The position numbers were made by a program, and so were the translations under genes. A DNA stretch of 64,000 nucleotides from Janibacter sp. CX7. GTDB taxonomy: Bacteria; Actinomycetota; Actinomycetes; Actinomycetales; Dermatophilaceae. The stretch lies in the NCBI RefSeq assembly GCF_024362365.1, contig NZ_CP101464.1:310001-374000 (forward strand), in the 5' to 3' direction. Below, in pieces: positions 43,914 to 53,273 of this stretch (positions are counted from its first letter, which is position 1; each line of letters begins with the position of its first letter). Under the pieces are notes generated by a model. That model saw only the letters and a program-made list of their open reading frames with translations, did not search any database and was not told where the DNA came from.

Positions 43914-44608
43914 CCGATCATCTCGACACGCTCCGGGATGCCCTGCCGAGACTGGGCGAGGGCGTGCTCGTCACGCTCCAGCTCACGCTCGGCGGGGCCC
44001 TGGTGGCCTTCGTCGTCTCGGTCGCCCTCGGCCTGCTGAGCATCAGCCCCGTCGCGCCCCTGCGGTGGCTCGCGACGATCATCGTGGAGTTCTTCCGCGG
44101 GACCTCGCTCGTCGTCCAGCTCTTCTGGCTCTACTACGTCATGCCGCTCTTCGGCGTCAGCTGGGATGCCGTGCTCACCGGCGTCATCGCGCTGGGGCTC
44201 AACTACGGCGCCTACGGGGCCGAGATCGTGCGCGGCTCGATCAATGCCGTCGACCGCGGCCAGTGGGAGGGCGCCAAGGCCCTCAACATGTCGCCGCTGA
44301 CCCGGATGCGACGGATCATCTGGCCGCAGGCCTGGGTGCTCATGCTCTCGGGCTACAACAACCTGCTTGTCATGCTCATCAAGGGCACGGCCGTGGCCCT
44401 CTTCATCGGGCTGCAGGACCTCGCCTACGAGATCGACCAGCTGCGCATCAACACGACGACGGTCTTCGCCTACGGCATCGGCCTGGTCATCTACTACCTC
44501 TTCGCGCTCGTCTTCTCCTCCGGGCTGAGGCAGCTGGAGAAGCGGGCGCGCCGGCGGCTCGGCCTGCCCGCTCGGAGCGCCCACGCCGGAGCGGGGGTGG
44601 CGCTGTGA
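43910..44608 (+). CDS. ehuC: Ectoine ABC transporter permease
   Basis: 232 residues; GTG start overlapping the ehuB stop (GTGA). Polar amino-acid type permease (HisM family) with FFRGTSLVVQLFWLYYVMP, the coupling loop GQWEGAKALNMSPLTRMRRI, and about five helices. Pairs with the next permease. Confidence 0.85.
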   Translation: MTDHLDTLRDALPRLGEGVLVTLQLTLGGALVAFVVSVALGLLSISPVAPLRWLATIIVEFFRGTSLVVQLFWLYYVMPLFGVSWDAVLTGVIALGLNYGAYGAEIVRGSINAVDRGQWEGAKALNMSPLTRMRRIIWPQAWVLMLSGYNNLLVMLIKGTAVALFIGLQDLAYEIDQLRINTTTVFAYGIGLVIYYLFALVFSSGLRQLEKRARRRLGLPARSAHAGAGVAL

Positions 44609-45276
44609 TGATGCCCGCCATCACCTTCGAGGAGTTCTGGAGCTGGGAGGCCGCGCGCGAGCTGGCCCCCGAGATCATCGAGGCCTTCTTCACGGCCACC
44701 CTGCTCATCACCGTCGTCGGCACGGCCGTCGCCGTCGTCGTGGGCCTGCTCCTGGCCGTCATCACCCAGGTCGCGCCGGCGATCCTGTCGCGCCCCGTGC
44801 GCTGGGTCATGGACGTCATCAGGATGACGCCGCTGATCGTCCAGCTGGTCTTCGCGAAGTTCCTCGTGCCCGTGGACTGGGACATGCTCTGGGTCGGGAC
44901 CGTGGTCATCGGCATCCACTACGCGACCTACATGGCCGAGTCCTTCATCGCCGGCATCCGCTCGGTCGACGCCGGCCAGTGGGAGGCGGCCCGCGCGCTC
45001 AGCCTCCCGCAGGGGCGCACGTGGCGGGACATCGTCCTCCCGCAGGCGCTGCGGTCGACGCTCCCGGCGCTCGGCAACTGGGCCATCTCGATGTTCAAGG
45101 ACACCCCGTACCTCTTCGCGATCTCCGTGCTCGAGATGGTCACCGTCGCCCAGCAGGCCGGTGGCAACACCTTCCGCTACAACGAGGCCTTCACCATCGC
45201 GGGCCTGATCTTCCTCGTCGCCAGCCTGGTCACCGCGGTGGCCGTGCGCAGATTGGAAAAAGCTCTTGTCTACTGA
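44608..45276 (+). CDS. ehuD: Ectoine ABC transporter permease
   Basis: 222 residues from the ATG at 44608, one base into the ehuC stop (a GTG at 44605 and ATG at 44611 are alternatives). HisM-type permease: VIRMTPLIVQLVFAKFLVP and coupling loop GQWEAARALSLPQGRTWRDI; about five helices. Forms the translocation pore with EhuC. Confidence 0.85.
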   Translation: MMPAITFEEFWSWEAARELAPEIIEAFFTATLLITVVGTAVAVVVGLLLAVITQVAPAILSRPVRWVMDVIRMTPLIVQLVFAKFLVPVDWDMLWVGTVVIGIHYATYMAESFIAGIRSVDAGQWEAARALSLPQGRTWRDIVLPQALRSTLPALGNWAISMFKDTPYLFAISVLEMVTVAQQAGGNTFRYNEAFTIAGLIFLVASLVTAVAVRRLEKALVY

Positions 45277-46066
45277 CCCGACCGGGGGGACGCCCCCTTC
45301 GTCCACCCCCGTCATCCGCTTCGAGGACGTCGAGAAGTCCTTCGGGGACCACACGGTGCTGTCGGACCTGCACTTCGACGTCGCGCAGGGCGAGCGGGTG
45401 ACGCTCATCGGCCCGAGCGGCTCGGGCAAGACGACGATCCTGCGGCTCGTCATGACGCTCGAGGAGCTGACCGGTGGCTACATCTGGATCGACGGCAAGC
45501 CGCTGACCCACGACCGCCGCGACGGCAAGCGGGTCCGCCTGCGGGAGAAGGAGGTTGCCCAGACCCGCAAGAAGATCGGCATGGTCTTCCAGCACTTCAA
45601 CCTCTTCCCCAACATGTCGGTCATCGACAACGTCACCGAGGCGCCCGTGCACGTCCTCGGCCGGAGCAAGGAGGAGGCCCGTGAGCGCGGGCTGGCGCTG
45701 CTCGACCAGGTGGGGCTGAAGGACCGCGCCGACGAGCACCCCAGCCGCCTCTCCGGCGGTCAGAAGCAGCGCGTCGCGATCGCCCGGGCCCTGGCGATGG
45801 ACCCCAAGATCCTGCTGCTCGACGAGGTGACCTCGGCGCTCGACCCGGAGCTCGTCGGCGACGTGCTCGGTGTGCTGCGCGATGTCGCGGACTCGACCGA
45901 CATCTCGATGCTCATCGTCACCCACGAGATGCAGTTCGCCCGCGACGTCTCGCACAAGGTGATGATGTTCGACCACGGCCAGATCCTCGAGCAGGGGACA
46001 CCCGACGCGATCCTCAGCAACCCCGAGCACGAGCGGACGAAGCGCTTCCTGACGTCGATCCTGTGA
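45266..46066 (+). CDS. ehuA: Ectoine ABC transporter ATP-binding protein
   Basis: 266 residues, TTG start overlapping ehuD by 11 bases with GGAAAAAG upstream; the TTG is the only in-frame start before the conserved FEDVEKSFGDH. Walker A GPSGSGKTT, Q-loop MVFQHFNLFPNMSV, signature RLSGGQKQRVAIARAL, Walker B ILLLDEVTSALDP, His switch LIVTHEMQFARDV. Polar amino-acid/ectoine subfamily. Its end is four bases from the convergent XPB gene. Confidence 0.9.
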   Translation: MSTDPTGGTPPSSTPVIRFEDVEKSFGDHTVLSDLHFDVAQGERVTLIGPSGSGKTTILRLVMTLEELTGGYIWIDGKPLTHDRRDGKRVRLREKEVAQTRKKIGMVFQHFNLFPNMSVIDNVTEAPVHVLGRSKEEARERGLALLDQVGLKDRADEHPSRLSGGQKQRVAIARALAMDPKILLLDEVTSALDPELVGDVLGVLRDVADSTDISMLIVTHEMQFARDVSHKVMMFDHGQILEQGTPDAILSNPEHERTKRFLTSIL

Positions 46067-46070
46067 CGGT

Positions 46071-47711
46071 CTACAGGTCGTCGGCGTCGACGATGCGATA
46101 GGCGTAGCCCTGCTCGGCGAGGAAGCGCTGCCGGTGGGCGGCGAACTCCGCGTCGACGGTGTCGCGGGTGACGACGGTGTAGAAGTGCGCGGTGCGACCG
46201 TCCCCCTTCGGCCGCAGGACCCGACCGAGGCGCTGGGCCTCCTCCTGCCGCGAGCCGAAGGTGCCGCTCACCTGGATGGCGACGGTCGCCTCGGGCAGGT
46301 CGACGGAGAAGTTGGCGACCTTGGACACCACGAGCAGGCTGGAGCGGCCCTCGCGGAAGTCGGCGAAGAGTTCCTGGCGCTCCTTGACCGAGGTCTCACC
46401 GGTGATGAGGTCGGCGTCGAGCTGCTCGGCGAGCTCGTGCAGCTGGTCGAGGTACTGACCGATGACGAGCGTGGGCTCACCGCGGTGCTGCTCGACGAGC
46501 GAGCGGACGACGGGCAGCTTGACCGGCGAGCACGACGAGAGCCGGTAGCGGTCGTCGGGCTCGGCCGTCGCATAGGCCATCCGCTCGGAGTCGCTGAGCG
46601 TCACCCGCACCTCGACGCAGTCGGCGGGCGCGATGTAGCCCTGCGCCTCGATGTCCTTCCACGGTGCGTCGAAGCGCTTGGGGCCGATGAGCGAGAAGAC
46701 GTCGGCCTCGCGGCCGTCCTCGCGGACGAGGGTGGCCGTCAGACCGAGCCGGCGGCGGGCCTGCAGGTCGGCGGTCATCCGGAAGATCGGCGCCGGCAGC
46801 AGGTGGACCTCGTCGTAGACGATCAGGCCCCAGTCGCGGGCGTCGAGCAGGTCGAGGTGCGGGTAGACGCCCTTGCGCTTGAGCGTGAGCACTTGGTACG
46901 TCGCGATGGTGACCGGGCGGATCTCCTTGCGCGCCCCCGAGTACTCGCCGATCTCGTCCTCGGTGAGCGAGGTGCGCTCGAGCAGCTCCTGCTTCCACTG
47001 CCGGGCACTGACGGTGTTGGTCACGAGGATGAGCGTCGTGGCGCTCGCGGCGGCCATCGCGCCGGCCCCGACAAGGGTCTTGCCCGCGCCGCACGGCAGG
47101 ACGACGACGCCGGAGCCGCCGTCCCAGAAGCCGTCGACCGCCTGCTGCTGGTAGGGCCGCAGGGTCCAGCCGTCCTCGGTGAGGTCGATGGGGTGGGCCT
47201 CGCCGTCGACGTAGCCGGCCCGGTCGTCGGCGGGCCAGCCGACCTTGAGCAGCTCCTGCTTGAGCGTGCCCCGCTCGGAGGGGTGGACGACGACCTCGTC
47301 GGGGGAGAGCTGGGCGCCGAGCAGCGGCTTGATCTTCTTGTGCCGCATGACCTCGGTGAGAACGGCCCGGTCGGTGGCGCGCAGGACGAGCTGCTCACCA
47401 TCCTTCTCCAGCACGAGACGGCCGTAGCGGTCCATCGTCTCGGCGACGTCGACGAGCAGCGCCTGCGGCACCGGGTAGCGCGAGTGGGTGAGCAGGGCGT
47501 CGACGACCTGCTCGGCGTCGTGGCCCGCGGCGCGGGCATTCCACAGGCCGAGCGGGGTGACCCGGTAGGTGTGGATGTGCTCCGGGGCGCGCTCGAGCTC
47601 GGCGAAGGGGGCGATGGCCCGGCGGGCGTCGGCGGCCCGCTCGTGGTCGACCTCGAGCAGCAGGGTCTTGTCGCTCTGGACGATCAGCGCACCGTCGGGG
47701 GCGGCCCCCAC
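46071..47711 (-). CDS. XPB/ERCC3-type DNA repair helicase
   Basis: 546 residues, GTG start. An N-terminal damage-recognition-like domain (about 1-175) precedes helicase lobe 1 with Walker A CGAGKTL, DEVH box, LGLTATLVREDG (the R-E-D motif typical of XPB), and lobe 2 with QVSGTFGSRQEEAQRLGRVLR. 3'-5' ATP-dependent DNA unwinding in repair; homologous to mycobacterial XPB (Rv0861c). The partner winged-helix protein is encoded nearby at 49227-51425. Confidence 0.93.
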   Translation of the reverse strand: MGAAPDGALIVQSDKTLLLEVDHERAADARRAIAPFAELERAPEHIHTYRVTPLGLWNARAAGHDAEQVVDALLTHSRYPVPQALLVDVAETMDRYGRLVLEKDGEQLVLRATDRAVLTEVMRHKKIKPLLGAQLSPDEVVVHPSERGTLKQELLKVGWPADDRAGYVDGEAHPIDLTEDGWTLRPYQQQAVDGFWDGGSGVVVLPCGAGKTLVGAGAMAAASATTLILVTNTVSARQWKQELLERTSLTEDEIGEYSGARKEIRPVTIATYQVLTLKRKGVYPHLDLLDARDWGLIVYDEVHLLPAPIFRMTADLQARRRLGLTATLVREDGREADVFSLIGPKRFDAPWKDIEAQGYIAPADCVEVRVTLSDSERMAYATAEPDDRYRLSSCSPVKLPVVRSLVEQHRGEPTLVIGQYLDQLHELAEQLDADLITGETSVKERQELFADFREGRSSLLVVSKVANFSVDLPEATVAIQVSGTFGSRQEEAQRLGRVLRPKGDGRTAHFYTVVTRDTVDAEFAAHRQRFLAEQGYAYRIVDADDL

Positions 47712-47712
47712 C

Positions 47713-48177
47713 TCAGGCCTCCGACAGGGCGATGGCGACGACCAGGGCGATCACGCCGAGGATGTGGACGGCGGTGGTCGCCGCGAAGCAGATCCAGCCG
47801 TAGCGGGTCATCCGGTCGGCCTCGTCGGGCTCCGACGAGTTCTTCGTCAGCGCGATGATGCCGAGCGTGAGCGAGGGGATGCCGATGATGCAGCAGTAGA
47901 CGCTCATCGTCGCCAGCGCCGACAGGATCACCAGGACGATCGGCGAGGCCGGCACCGGGCGCACGGGCGTCGCGTAGGCATAGGGCGGCGGGGCGCCGGC
48001 TCCGGGCGGGGCCGCCATCGGCAGGTGCGTCGTCGGCGGCTGCTGCGGCTGCTGCTGCGGGTAGGGCAGGGGCGGCTGCGAGGTCTCGGGCTGGTTGCCC
48101 GGGACGTAGGGGTCGCTCGAGTACGGGTCGGCGGAGTAGGGGTCCGGCCGCTCGTCCGGGTACGGGGTGTTGCTCAT
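47713..48177 (-). CDS. DUF4190 membrane protein
   Basis: 154 residues, ATG at 48177 (GGGAGGACACC upstream). A Pro/Tyr/Gln-rich cytosolic half (about 1-75, PYPDERPDPYSADPYSSDPY) precedes two membrane helices: IVLVILSALATMSVYCCIIGIPSLTLGIIAL and GWICFAATTAVHILGVIALVVAIAL, with a short charged loop (TKNSSEPDEADR). This is the DUF4190 layout, of unknown function. It ends one base before the XPB start on the same strand, so the two may be co-transcribed. Confidence 0.82.
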   Translation of the reverse strand: MSNTPYPDERPDPYSADPYSSDPYVPGNQPETSQPPLPYPQQQPQQPPTTHLPMAAPPGAGAPPPYAYATPVRPVPASPIVLVILSALATMSVYCCIIGIPSLTLGIIALTKNSSEPDEADRMTRYGWICFAATTAVHILGVIALVVAIALSEA

Positions 48178-48234
48178 GCCTCTGGTGTCCTCCCGGGTTG
48201 GTGCAGCAGCCGGGTCCACGGTACGTGATGGGCG

Positions 48235-49185
48235 ATGATGGGCGGCATGAGTCGTGCACTGCCGCAGACCGAGCCCGCCGCCGACCTGCCCCGTCGGGTG
48301 ACGATCTACGAGGTCGGTCCGCGCGACGGCCTGCAGAACGAGAAGGCGACCGTCCCGACCGAGGTCAAGGCGCAGTTCGTGCGCCGGCTCGCCGCCGCCG
48401 GCCTGCAGACGATCGAGACGACCTCCTTCGTCTCGCCCCGCTGGGTGCCGCAGCTGGCCGACGCGACCGAGCTGCTCGCCGACCTCGACGAGGTGGGGCG
48501 CGGCCCCCTTCGCCCCGTGCTCGTGCCCAACGAACGCGGTCTCGACCGTGCCCTCGAGTCCGGGGTCGGGGCGGTCGCGATCTTCGGCAGCGCGACGGAG
48601 ACCTTCGCCCAGAAGAACCTCGGGCGCTCGCGGGCGGAGTCGGTCGAGATGTTCGCCCCCGTGGTGCGGCGCGCGCAGGACGCGGGGCTGTGGGTGCGGG
48701 CCTATGTCTCGATGTGCTTCGGCGACCCGTGGGAGGGGCCGGTGCCGGTGGACCAGGTGGCCGACGCCTGTGCCGAGCTCATGGACCTCGGCTGCGACCA
48801 GCTCTCCGTCGGCGACACGATCGGCACCGGCACGACCGGCCACGTCGAGGCGCTGCTCGCCGCCCTCGACCGGCGGGGCATCGGGATGGACCGGATCGGC
48901 GTGCACTTCCACGACACCTACGGGCAGGCCCTGGCCAACACGCTGACCGCGCTGCGTGCCGGCGTGAGCGTCGTCGACGCCTCGACCGGTGGTCTCGGCG
49001 GCTGCCCCTATGCCAAGTCGGCCACGGGCAACCTCGCGACCGAGGACCTCGTGTGGATGCTCGACGGCGCCGGAGTGGAGACGGGTGTCGACCTCGACGC
49101 CCTCGTCGAGACGAGCGTGTGGATGGCGCAGCAGCTCGGCAAGCCCTCGCCCTCGCGCGTGGTCAAGGCGCTCTCCGGCGCCTGA
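48235..49185 (+). CDS. Hydroxymethylglutaryl-CoA lyase
   Basis: 316 residues if begun at ATG 48235; internal ATGs at 48238 and 48247 are alternatives. A weak TACGTG box lies seven bases before 48235. HMGL-like TIM barrel: YEVGPRDGLQNE (substrate/metal block with the Asp), ETTSFVSPRWVPQLAD, SVGDTIGTGTTGHV, VHFHDTYGQALAN (metal His-x-His) and GLGGCPYAKSATGN with the active-site Cys. Cleaves HMG-CoA to acetoacetate and acetyl-CoA in leucine catabolism. No other leucine genes adjoin. Confidence 0.92.
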   Translation: MMGGMSRALPQTEPAADLPRRVTIYEVGPRDGLQNEKATVPTEVKAQFVRRLAAAGLQTIETTSFVSPRWVPQLADATELLADLDEVGRGPLRPVLVPNERGLDRALESGVGAVAIFGSATETFAQKNLGRSRAESVEMFAPVVRRAQDAGLWVRAYVSMCFGDPWEGPVPVDQVADACAELMDLGCDQLSVGDTIGTGTTGHVEALLAALDRRGIGMDRIGVHFHDTYGQALANTLTALRAGVSVVDASTGGLGGCPYAKSATGNLATEDLVWMLDGAGVETGVDLDALVETSVWMAQQLGKPSPSRVVKALSGA

Positions 49186-49226
49186 CCGGCGGGGGAGCAG
49201 CAGGCCAGCGGCGAAGGGGGCGGGGC

Positions 49227-51425
49227 TCAGCCGTCGATGACGACGCCGGTGATCCGGTGCAGCGAGTAGACCTGCGGGACCCCGTCGACCTCGCCGACGA
49301 CCCGGCCGCCCTCGACGGACGCCGGGTGGAAGAGCACCCGGCGGGTCGCGCCGACCGCGTCGGTCACCCCGACCCAGGCCGGCAGCCGGTCGGCGGCCGC
49401 CTCGCGCAGCAGCGCCGAGCTGCTCGCCGGGTCGAGTGCAGGGATGGTCGGCCCGTCGGGCGCCGCGGTGGACCGCTGCGCGGCAGCACGTGCCTCGCCG
49501 GCGCGCAGCCGCTCGAGCACGTCGACCGCCGGCTCGGGGCGCACCTCGACGGCGGGCCGCGCGGTGCGCGGCGAGATCCGTGAGCCGGTCGCCGGGCTGC
49601 TCACGACGCCGCCCGATCCCTCGAGCGCCGGTGCGGCGCCGATCTCGCGCAGCGCCTCGAGGAGGGTCGACGGACCCGCGGGGGAGACGAGGACGGTCGG
49701 TGCGAGCTGGCGCAGCTGCAGGTGGCCGAGGTCGCGGTGGCCGAGCAGCGCCTCGAGGTGCGTCGGGTCGTCGCTGCGCAGATAGCTGCCGGCGCTCCCG
49801 ACGCGCAGCTGGCCGTGGCGCCGGGCGACGTCGCGCACGAGGTAGTCGAGGGGCTGGGGCACGGGCGTCGCGCTGAAGCGGGCGAGCGACTCGAGCAGGT
49901 CGTCGGCGGTCCAGCCCGCGTCGAGGGCCCCGCGCAGCGCGGTCTCGGTGAACCGGTGCACGCTCGCGCCGCCCCGGGACTCCAGGACCGAGCTGCGCCG
50001 CAGCACGGCGGCGAGCTCCGGCACCGGGGTGCCCGGCACGACCGCCGTGAGGTCGGCCTGGAGGAGCAGCTGGTCGACGGGGTCGGGGACGAGCTCGGCG
50101 AGCCGGTCGGTCGCCGCGGCCTCGTCGCTCAGCAGCAGCCGGCCGAAGGAGCCGAGGGCGCCGCGGCCGGTGACCCCGAGCGTCTCGCCCTCGCGCAGCA
50201 GGGCGGCGATCACCTCGTCGGCCTGGTGCGGCATGCGGCGCGGGCGGCGCTCGTGGAGCAGGCGCACGACGGTGGCCGTGTCGGGAGCGCTGCCGGCGGG
50301 GAGCGCGGCGAGGATCTCGAGCACCTCGTGGCGCAGCGCCCGCACCGGCGGCCAGACCATGCCCTCGGACAGGGCGTTGACCCGCCCGCCGTCCTCGGGC
50401 GCGGGCACGACCGTCGCCCGCAGCGAGTGCAGCCACGGCAGGGCGAGCGCGCTCCAGCGCCGGGCGGGTGGCAGGGCGCGCCAGTCGTCGACGCGGGTCG
50501 TCAGGCGCCAGGTCGGGTCGAGGGCGTGGTCGTCGGCGAGCAGGGCCGCGCCGAGGGCGAGCTCGAGCAGGAGCGTCGTGCCGGTCTCGTCGAGGTCGAT
50601 GCGGGTGGCGAGGGTGCGCAGGTCGCGCACGGCCAGGCCGCCGCTGCGCAGGACGCGCGGACGCAGGTCGTCGGCGTGGTCGAGCAGCTCGTCGACGAGG
50701 GCGACGAGCTCGGTGGCCGAGGCCGTCGCGGCGCGGTCGACGTCGTCGGGGTCGTAGGTCGGCGGGGGCGTGACCTCGCCGACGGGCTCTGCCCGCAGCC
50801 GGCCACCGCGGACGGCCAGCCCCACCTCGCGCGGCACGACGACGTGGTCGCCGTCGGGGGCGGCGAGCAGACCGGCGTCGACGAGCTCGGCGACGGCCCG
50901 CCCGGTGCGCCCGTCGGGGTCGCCGGGGACGGTGGCGGTGGGGCCGTGGGCGGTGATGTGCGCGAGCACCTGGGTCTGCTCGACGGTGAGGTCGGCGAGC
51001 GTCGCCGGCAGGTCGAGCGGCAGGGCGTGGCCGAGGGTGGCTGCGCTCGGGCCGAGCCCCGCCGGGTGCGGGCCGAGGACGTCGGTGACGGTGCGCACCA
51101 GGGCCGGCCCGTCGGGGGAGCGCCACAGCAGGGCCGCGGTCGTCAGGTCGTCGACGAGGGTGCCGGCCTCCTCCTCGTCCACCCCGACGAAGGGGGCGAT
51201 CGTCGCGGGGTCCGTGGAGCCGGCGATCGCGCAGGCCTGCAGGGCGGTGAGGTGCGGCAGGTCGAGGTGGTCGACGGCGCGGGCGGTGCTCGCCCGGGTG
51301 CTCGCCCGGGCGGCGAGGGCCGTGAGGTCGGCGGGCTGCGGTCGGGCGAGGTCCGGGCGGAGGTCGAGCAGTGCCGTCAGCTCCGCGTCGGAGCGCTGAC
51401 GGATGTCCTCGGCGAGGGAACGCAC
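49227..51425 (-). CDS. Helicase-associated winged-helix protein (XPB partner)
   Basis: 732 residues, GTG at 51425 with TACCGT six bases upstream. Begins SLAEDIRQRSDAELTALLDLRPDL, an actinobacterial family annotated helicase C-terminal/XPB-associated (Rv0862c type), encoded next to XPB in mycobacteria. Several winged-helix repeats (GLLAAPDGDHVVVPREVGL) and a C-terminal beta part VYSLHRITGVVIDG are visible; no ATPase motif. Presumed accessory to the helicase encoded at 46071-47711; here the pair is separated by the HMGL and DUF4190 genes. Confidence 0.82.
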   Translation of the reverse strand: MRSLAEDIRQRSDAELTALLDLRPDLARPQPADLTALAARASTRASTARAVDHLDLPHLTALQACAIAGSTDPATIAPFVGVDEEEAGTLVDDLTTAALLWRSPDGPALVRTVTDVLGPHPAGLGPSAATLGHALPLDLPATLADLTVEQTQVLAHITAHGPTATVPGDPDGRTGRAVAELVDAGLLAAPDGDHVVVPREVGLAVRGGRLRAEPVGEVTPPPTYDPDDVDRAATASATELVALVDELLDHADDLRPRVLRSGGLAVRDLRTLATRIDLDETGTTLLLELALGAALLADDHALDPTWRLTTRVDDWRALPPARRWSALALPWLHSLRATVVPAPEDGGRVNALSEGMVWPPVRALRHEVLEILAALPAGSAPDTATVVRLLHERRPRRMPHQADEVIAALLREGETLGVTGRGALGSFGRLLLSDEAAATDRLAELVPDPVDQLLLQADLTAVVPGTPVPELAAVLRRSSVLESRGGASVHRFTETALRGALDAGWTADDLLESLARFSATPVPQPLDYLVRDVARRHGQLRVGSAGSYLRSDDPTHLEALLGHRDLGHLQLRQLAPTVLVSPAGPSTLLEALREIGAAPALEGSGGVVSSPATGSRISPRTARPAVEVRPEPAVDVLERLRAGEARAAAQRSTAAPDGPTIPALDPASSSALLREAAADRLPAWVGVTDAVGATRRVLFHPASVEGGRVVGEVDGVPQVYSLHRITGVVIDG

Positions 51426-51431
51426 CGACCC

Positions 51432-51437
51432 ACGGTA
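51432..51437 (-). promoter_or_regulatory. Leaderless -10 box of the XPB-partner gene
   Basis: TACCGT on the minus strand ends six bases before the GTG at 51425. Confidence 0.5.
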
Positions 51438-51439
51438 GT

Positions 51440-52750
51440 TCAGCGGACGGGCTGCTCGTCCGTCGCGGTCACGGCCAGGCCGTTGACGGTCGGGCTGATG
51501 ATCCGCTCCAGCCGCAGGAAGAGCCAGGCCGTGAGGACGAGCCCTGCGACGACGACGAGGACGAAGGTCGTCGACAGGTCGCGCTCGAGGAGCACCCCGG
51601 CGACGAGCGGTCCGAGCACCCCGCCGGCCATGAAGGCCGTGGACTGCGCGGCGTTGACCCGCCCGCGCAGGTGGTCGGGCGCCATGTCGTTGGTGATCGC
51701 GGGCAGCGTCGGCTGCAGCAGGGTCTCGCCGAGGCCGAAGAGGGTGAGGAAGGCGACGACGAGCACGGCGGCCGCCAGGCTCCCCGGGAGCTGGCCGCTC
51801 AGCCCGAGGGCCAGCCACGCGAGGGCCCAGATGCCGAGCATGACGAGGCCGACGCGCGTGCGCCGGTGGCCCTCGATGCGTTGGAGCACCCAGAACTGCA
51901 GCATGACGATGACGGCGGTGTTGGCGGCGAAGGCCAGACCGACGACCGACGTGCTCACCTGCGCGACCCCGTGCGCGAAGGCCGGGATGCCCGCTTCGAG
52001 CTGGCCGTAGCCGACGAAGCTCGTGACGAGCGCCAGCAGCAGCACCCAGCGCATGCCGGGCAATCGCAGGACCGTCGCGTAGCTCGCGGTCGCGGAGTCG
52101 TCGTCGGGGCGCTCGGCCCGCGCGTGCACATGACGAAGGGGGCCGAGCAGCCAGATGCCGGGGATGAGGACGAGCACGGCGTCGACGAGGAAGATCGTCT
52201 CGAAGGTCACCGGCCGGGTGACGTCGACGAAGGCCCCGGCGATGAGCCCGCCGGCGCCGATGCCGAGGTTGAGCAGGGCGAAGTTGACCCCGAAGTACCG
52301 CTGCCGCAGGGGTCCTCGCACCAGGGCGGAGATGAAGGTGTTGGACGCCGACCAGCCGATGCTCTGCGACAGCCCCATGAGGACCGCGCCGAGGACCGCG
52401 ATCGGCAGGCTCGTCGCGAAGGCCAGAGCGACGGCGCCGAGGCTCTGGCAGACGCCGGCGACGATGAGCATCCACCGGGCGCCGAGAAGGTCGGTGAGGG
52501 CACCGAGGGGCGCCGCGGCGAGGGCGGCCACCAGCGCGAGCAGCGCCATGATCGAACCCGCGGTGTCGAGGGAGAAGCCCCGCACCTCGTGCAGGTAGAT
52601 CACGGTGAAGGGCAGGGTCATGCCCCGCCCGAGGTGCTGGAGCGCGACCGTGGAGAGGAGGAACCTCCCTTCGCGCGGCAGCGCCCGCCAGAAGCCGGCC
52701 AGACCGGACCCGATCTCGTCGGCGGGGAGGTCCTTGGGCAGCGCGGTCAC
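51440..52750 (-). CDS. Major facilitator superfamily transporter
   Basis: 436 residues, GTG start at 52750. About 12 helices: LLSTVALQHLGRGMTLPFTVIY opens, LGALTDLLGARWMLIVAG is the motif A loop, and FVGYGQLEAGIPAFAHGV begins the second half. Resembles the MFS protein next to the cspA/DUF3027 block in mycobacteria (Rv0876c type). Efflux is likely, substrate unknown. Divergent from the cold-shock gene. Confidence 0.87.
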   Translation of the reverse strand: MTALPKDLPADEIGSGLAGFWRALPREGRFLLSTVALQHLGRGMTLPFTVIYLHEVRGFSLDTAGSIMALLALVAALAAAPLGALTDLLGARWMLIVAGVCQSLGAVALAFATSLPIAVLGAVLMGLSQSIGWSASNTFISALVRGPLRQRYFGVNFALLNLGIGAGGLIAGAFVDVTRPVTFETIFLVDAVLVLIPGIWLLGPLRHVHARAERPDDDSATASYATVLRLPGMRWVLLLALVTSFVGYGQLEAGIPAFAHGVAQVSTSVVGLAFAANTAVIVMLQFWVLQRIEGHRRTRVGLVMLGIWALAWLALGLSGQLPGSLAAAVLVVAFLTLFGLGETLLQPTLPAITNDMAPDHLRGRVNAAQSTAFMAGGVLGPLVAGVLLERDLSTTFVLVVVAGLVLTAWLFLRLERIISPTVNGLAVTATDEQPVR

Positions 52751-52876
52751 GAGGGGCAATGCTGCCCCACGGCACCGACAGCCGACCACTGGGTTTCGGC
52801 CGGCTCGGGTTAGCCTTGGGGGTGGTGCACGATCCCGTGCGCCCACACACTTTCGTAAGACAGCAAGAGGTGCACG

Positions 52877-53272
52877 GTGCCCACTGGCAAGGTCAAGTGG
52901 TACGACGCGGAGAAGGGCTTCGGCTTCATCTCCGGGGACGACGGGGCGGACATCTTCCTCCACGCCAATGCCCTGCCCGAGGGCACGACGACGCTCAAGG
53001 GCGGTACCCGCGTGGACTACGGCGTCGTCGAGGGCCGCCGCGGCGCCCAGGCGCTGGCGGTCAAGGTCCTCGACACCCCGCCGAGCGTCGCCTCCAACCT
53101 GCGCCAGCGCGACCGCAAGAGCGCCGAGGACATGGCCGCGATCGTCGAGGACGTCATCAAGCTGCTCGACAACGTCGGCAACGGCCTGCGCCGTGGTCGC
53201 TACCCCGAGCGCGCCCAGGGCGCCAAGGTCGCGCAGGTCCTGCGCCGCATCGCCGACGACCTGGAGGGCTGA
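52877..53272 (+). CDS. Cold-shock protein with C-terminal extension
   Basis: 131 residues, GTG start with AAGAGG upstream. The first 67 residues are a complete CSD: GKVKWYDAEKGFGFISGDDG (RNP1 KGFGFI) and DIFLHANAL (RNP2). The remaining 64 (VASNLRQRDRKSAEDMAAIV ... VAQVLRRIADDLEG) form an actinobacteria-specific helical extension, as in mycobacterial CspB. Binds single-stranded RNA/DNA as an RNA chaperone. Confidence 0.93.
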   Translation: MPTGKVKWYDAEKGFGFISGDDGADIFLHANALPEGTTTLKGGTRVDYGVVEGRRGAQALAVKVLDTPPSVASNLRQRDRKSAEDMAAIVEDVIKLLDNVGNGLRRGRYPERAQGAKVAQVLRRIADDLEG

Positions 53273-53273
53273 G

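Noticed and set aside
48235..48247. Start of HMG-CoA lyase at the third ATG (48247)
   Set aside because: Not excluded, but the first ATG (48235) lies seven bases from a TACGTG box, matching the leaderless spacing; the protein core is unaffected.
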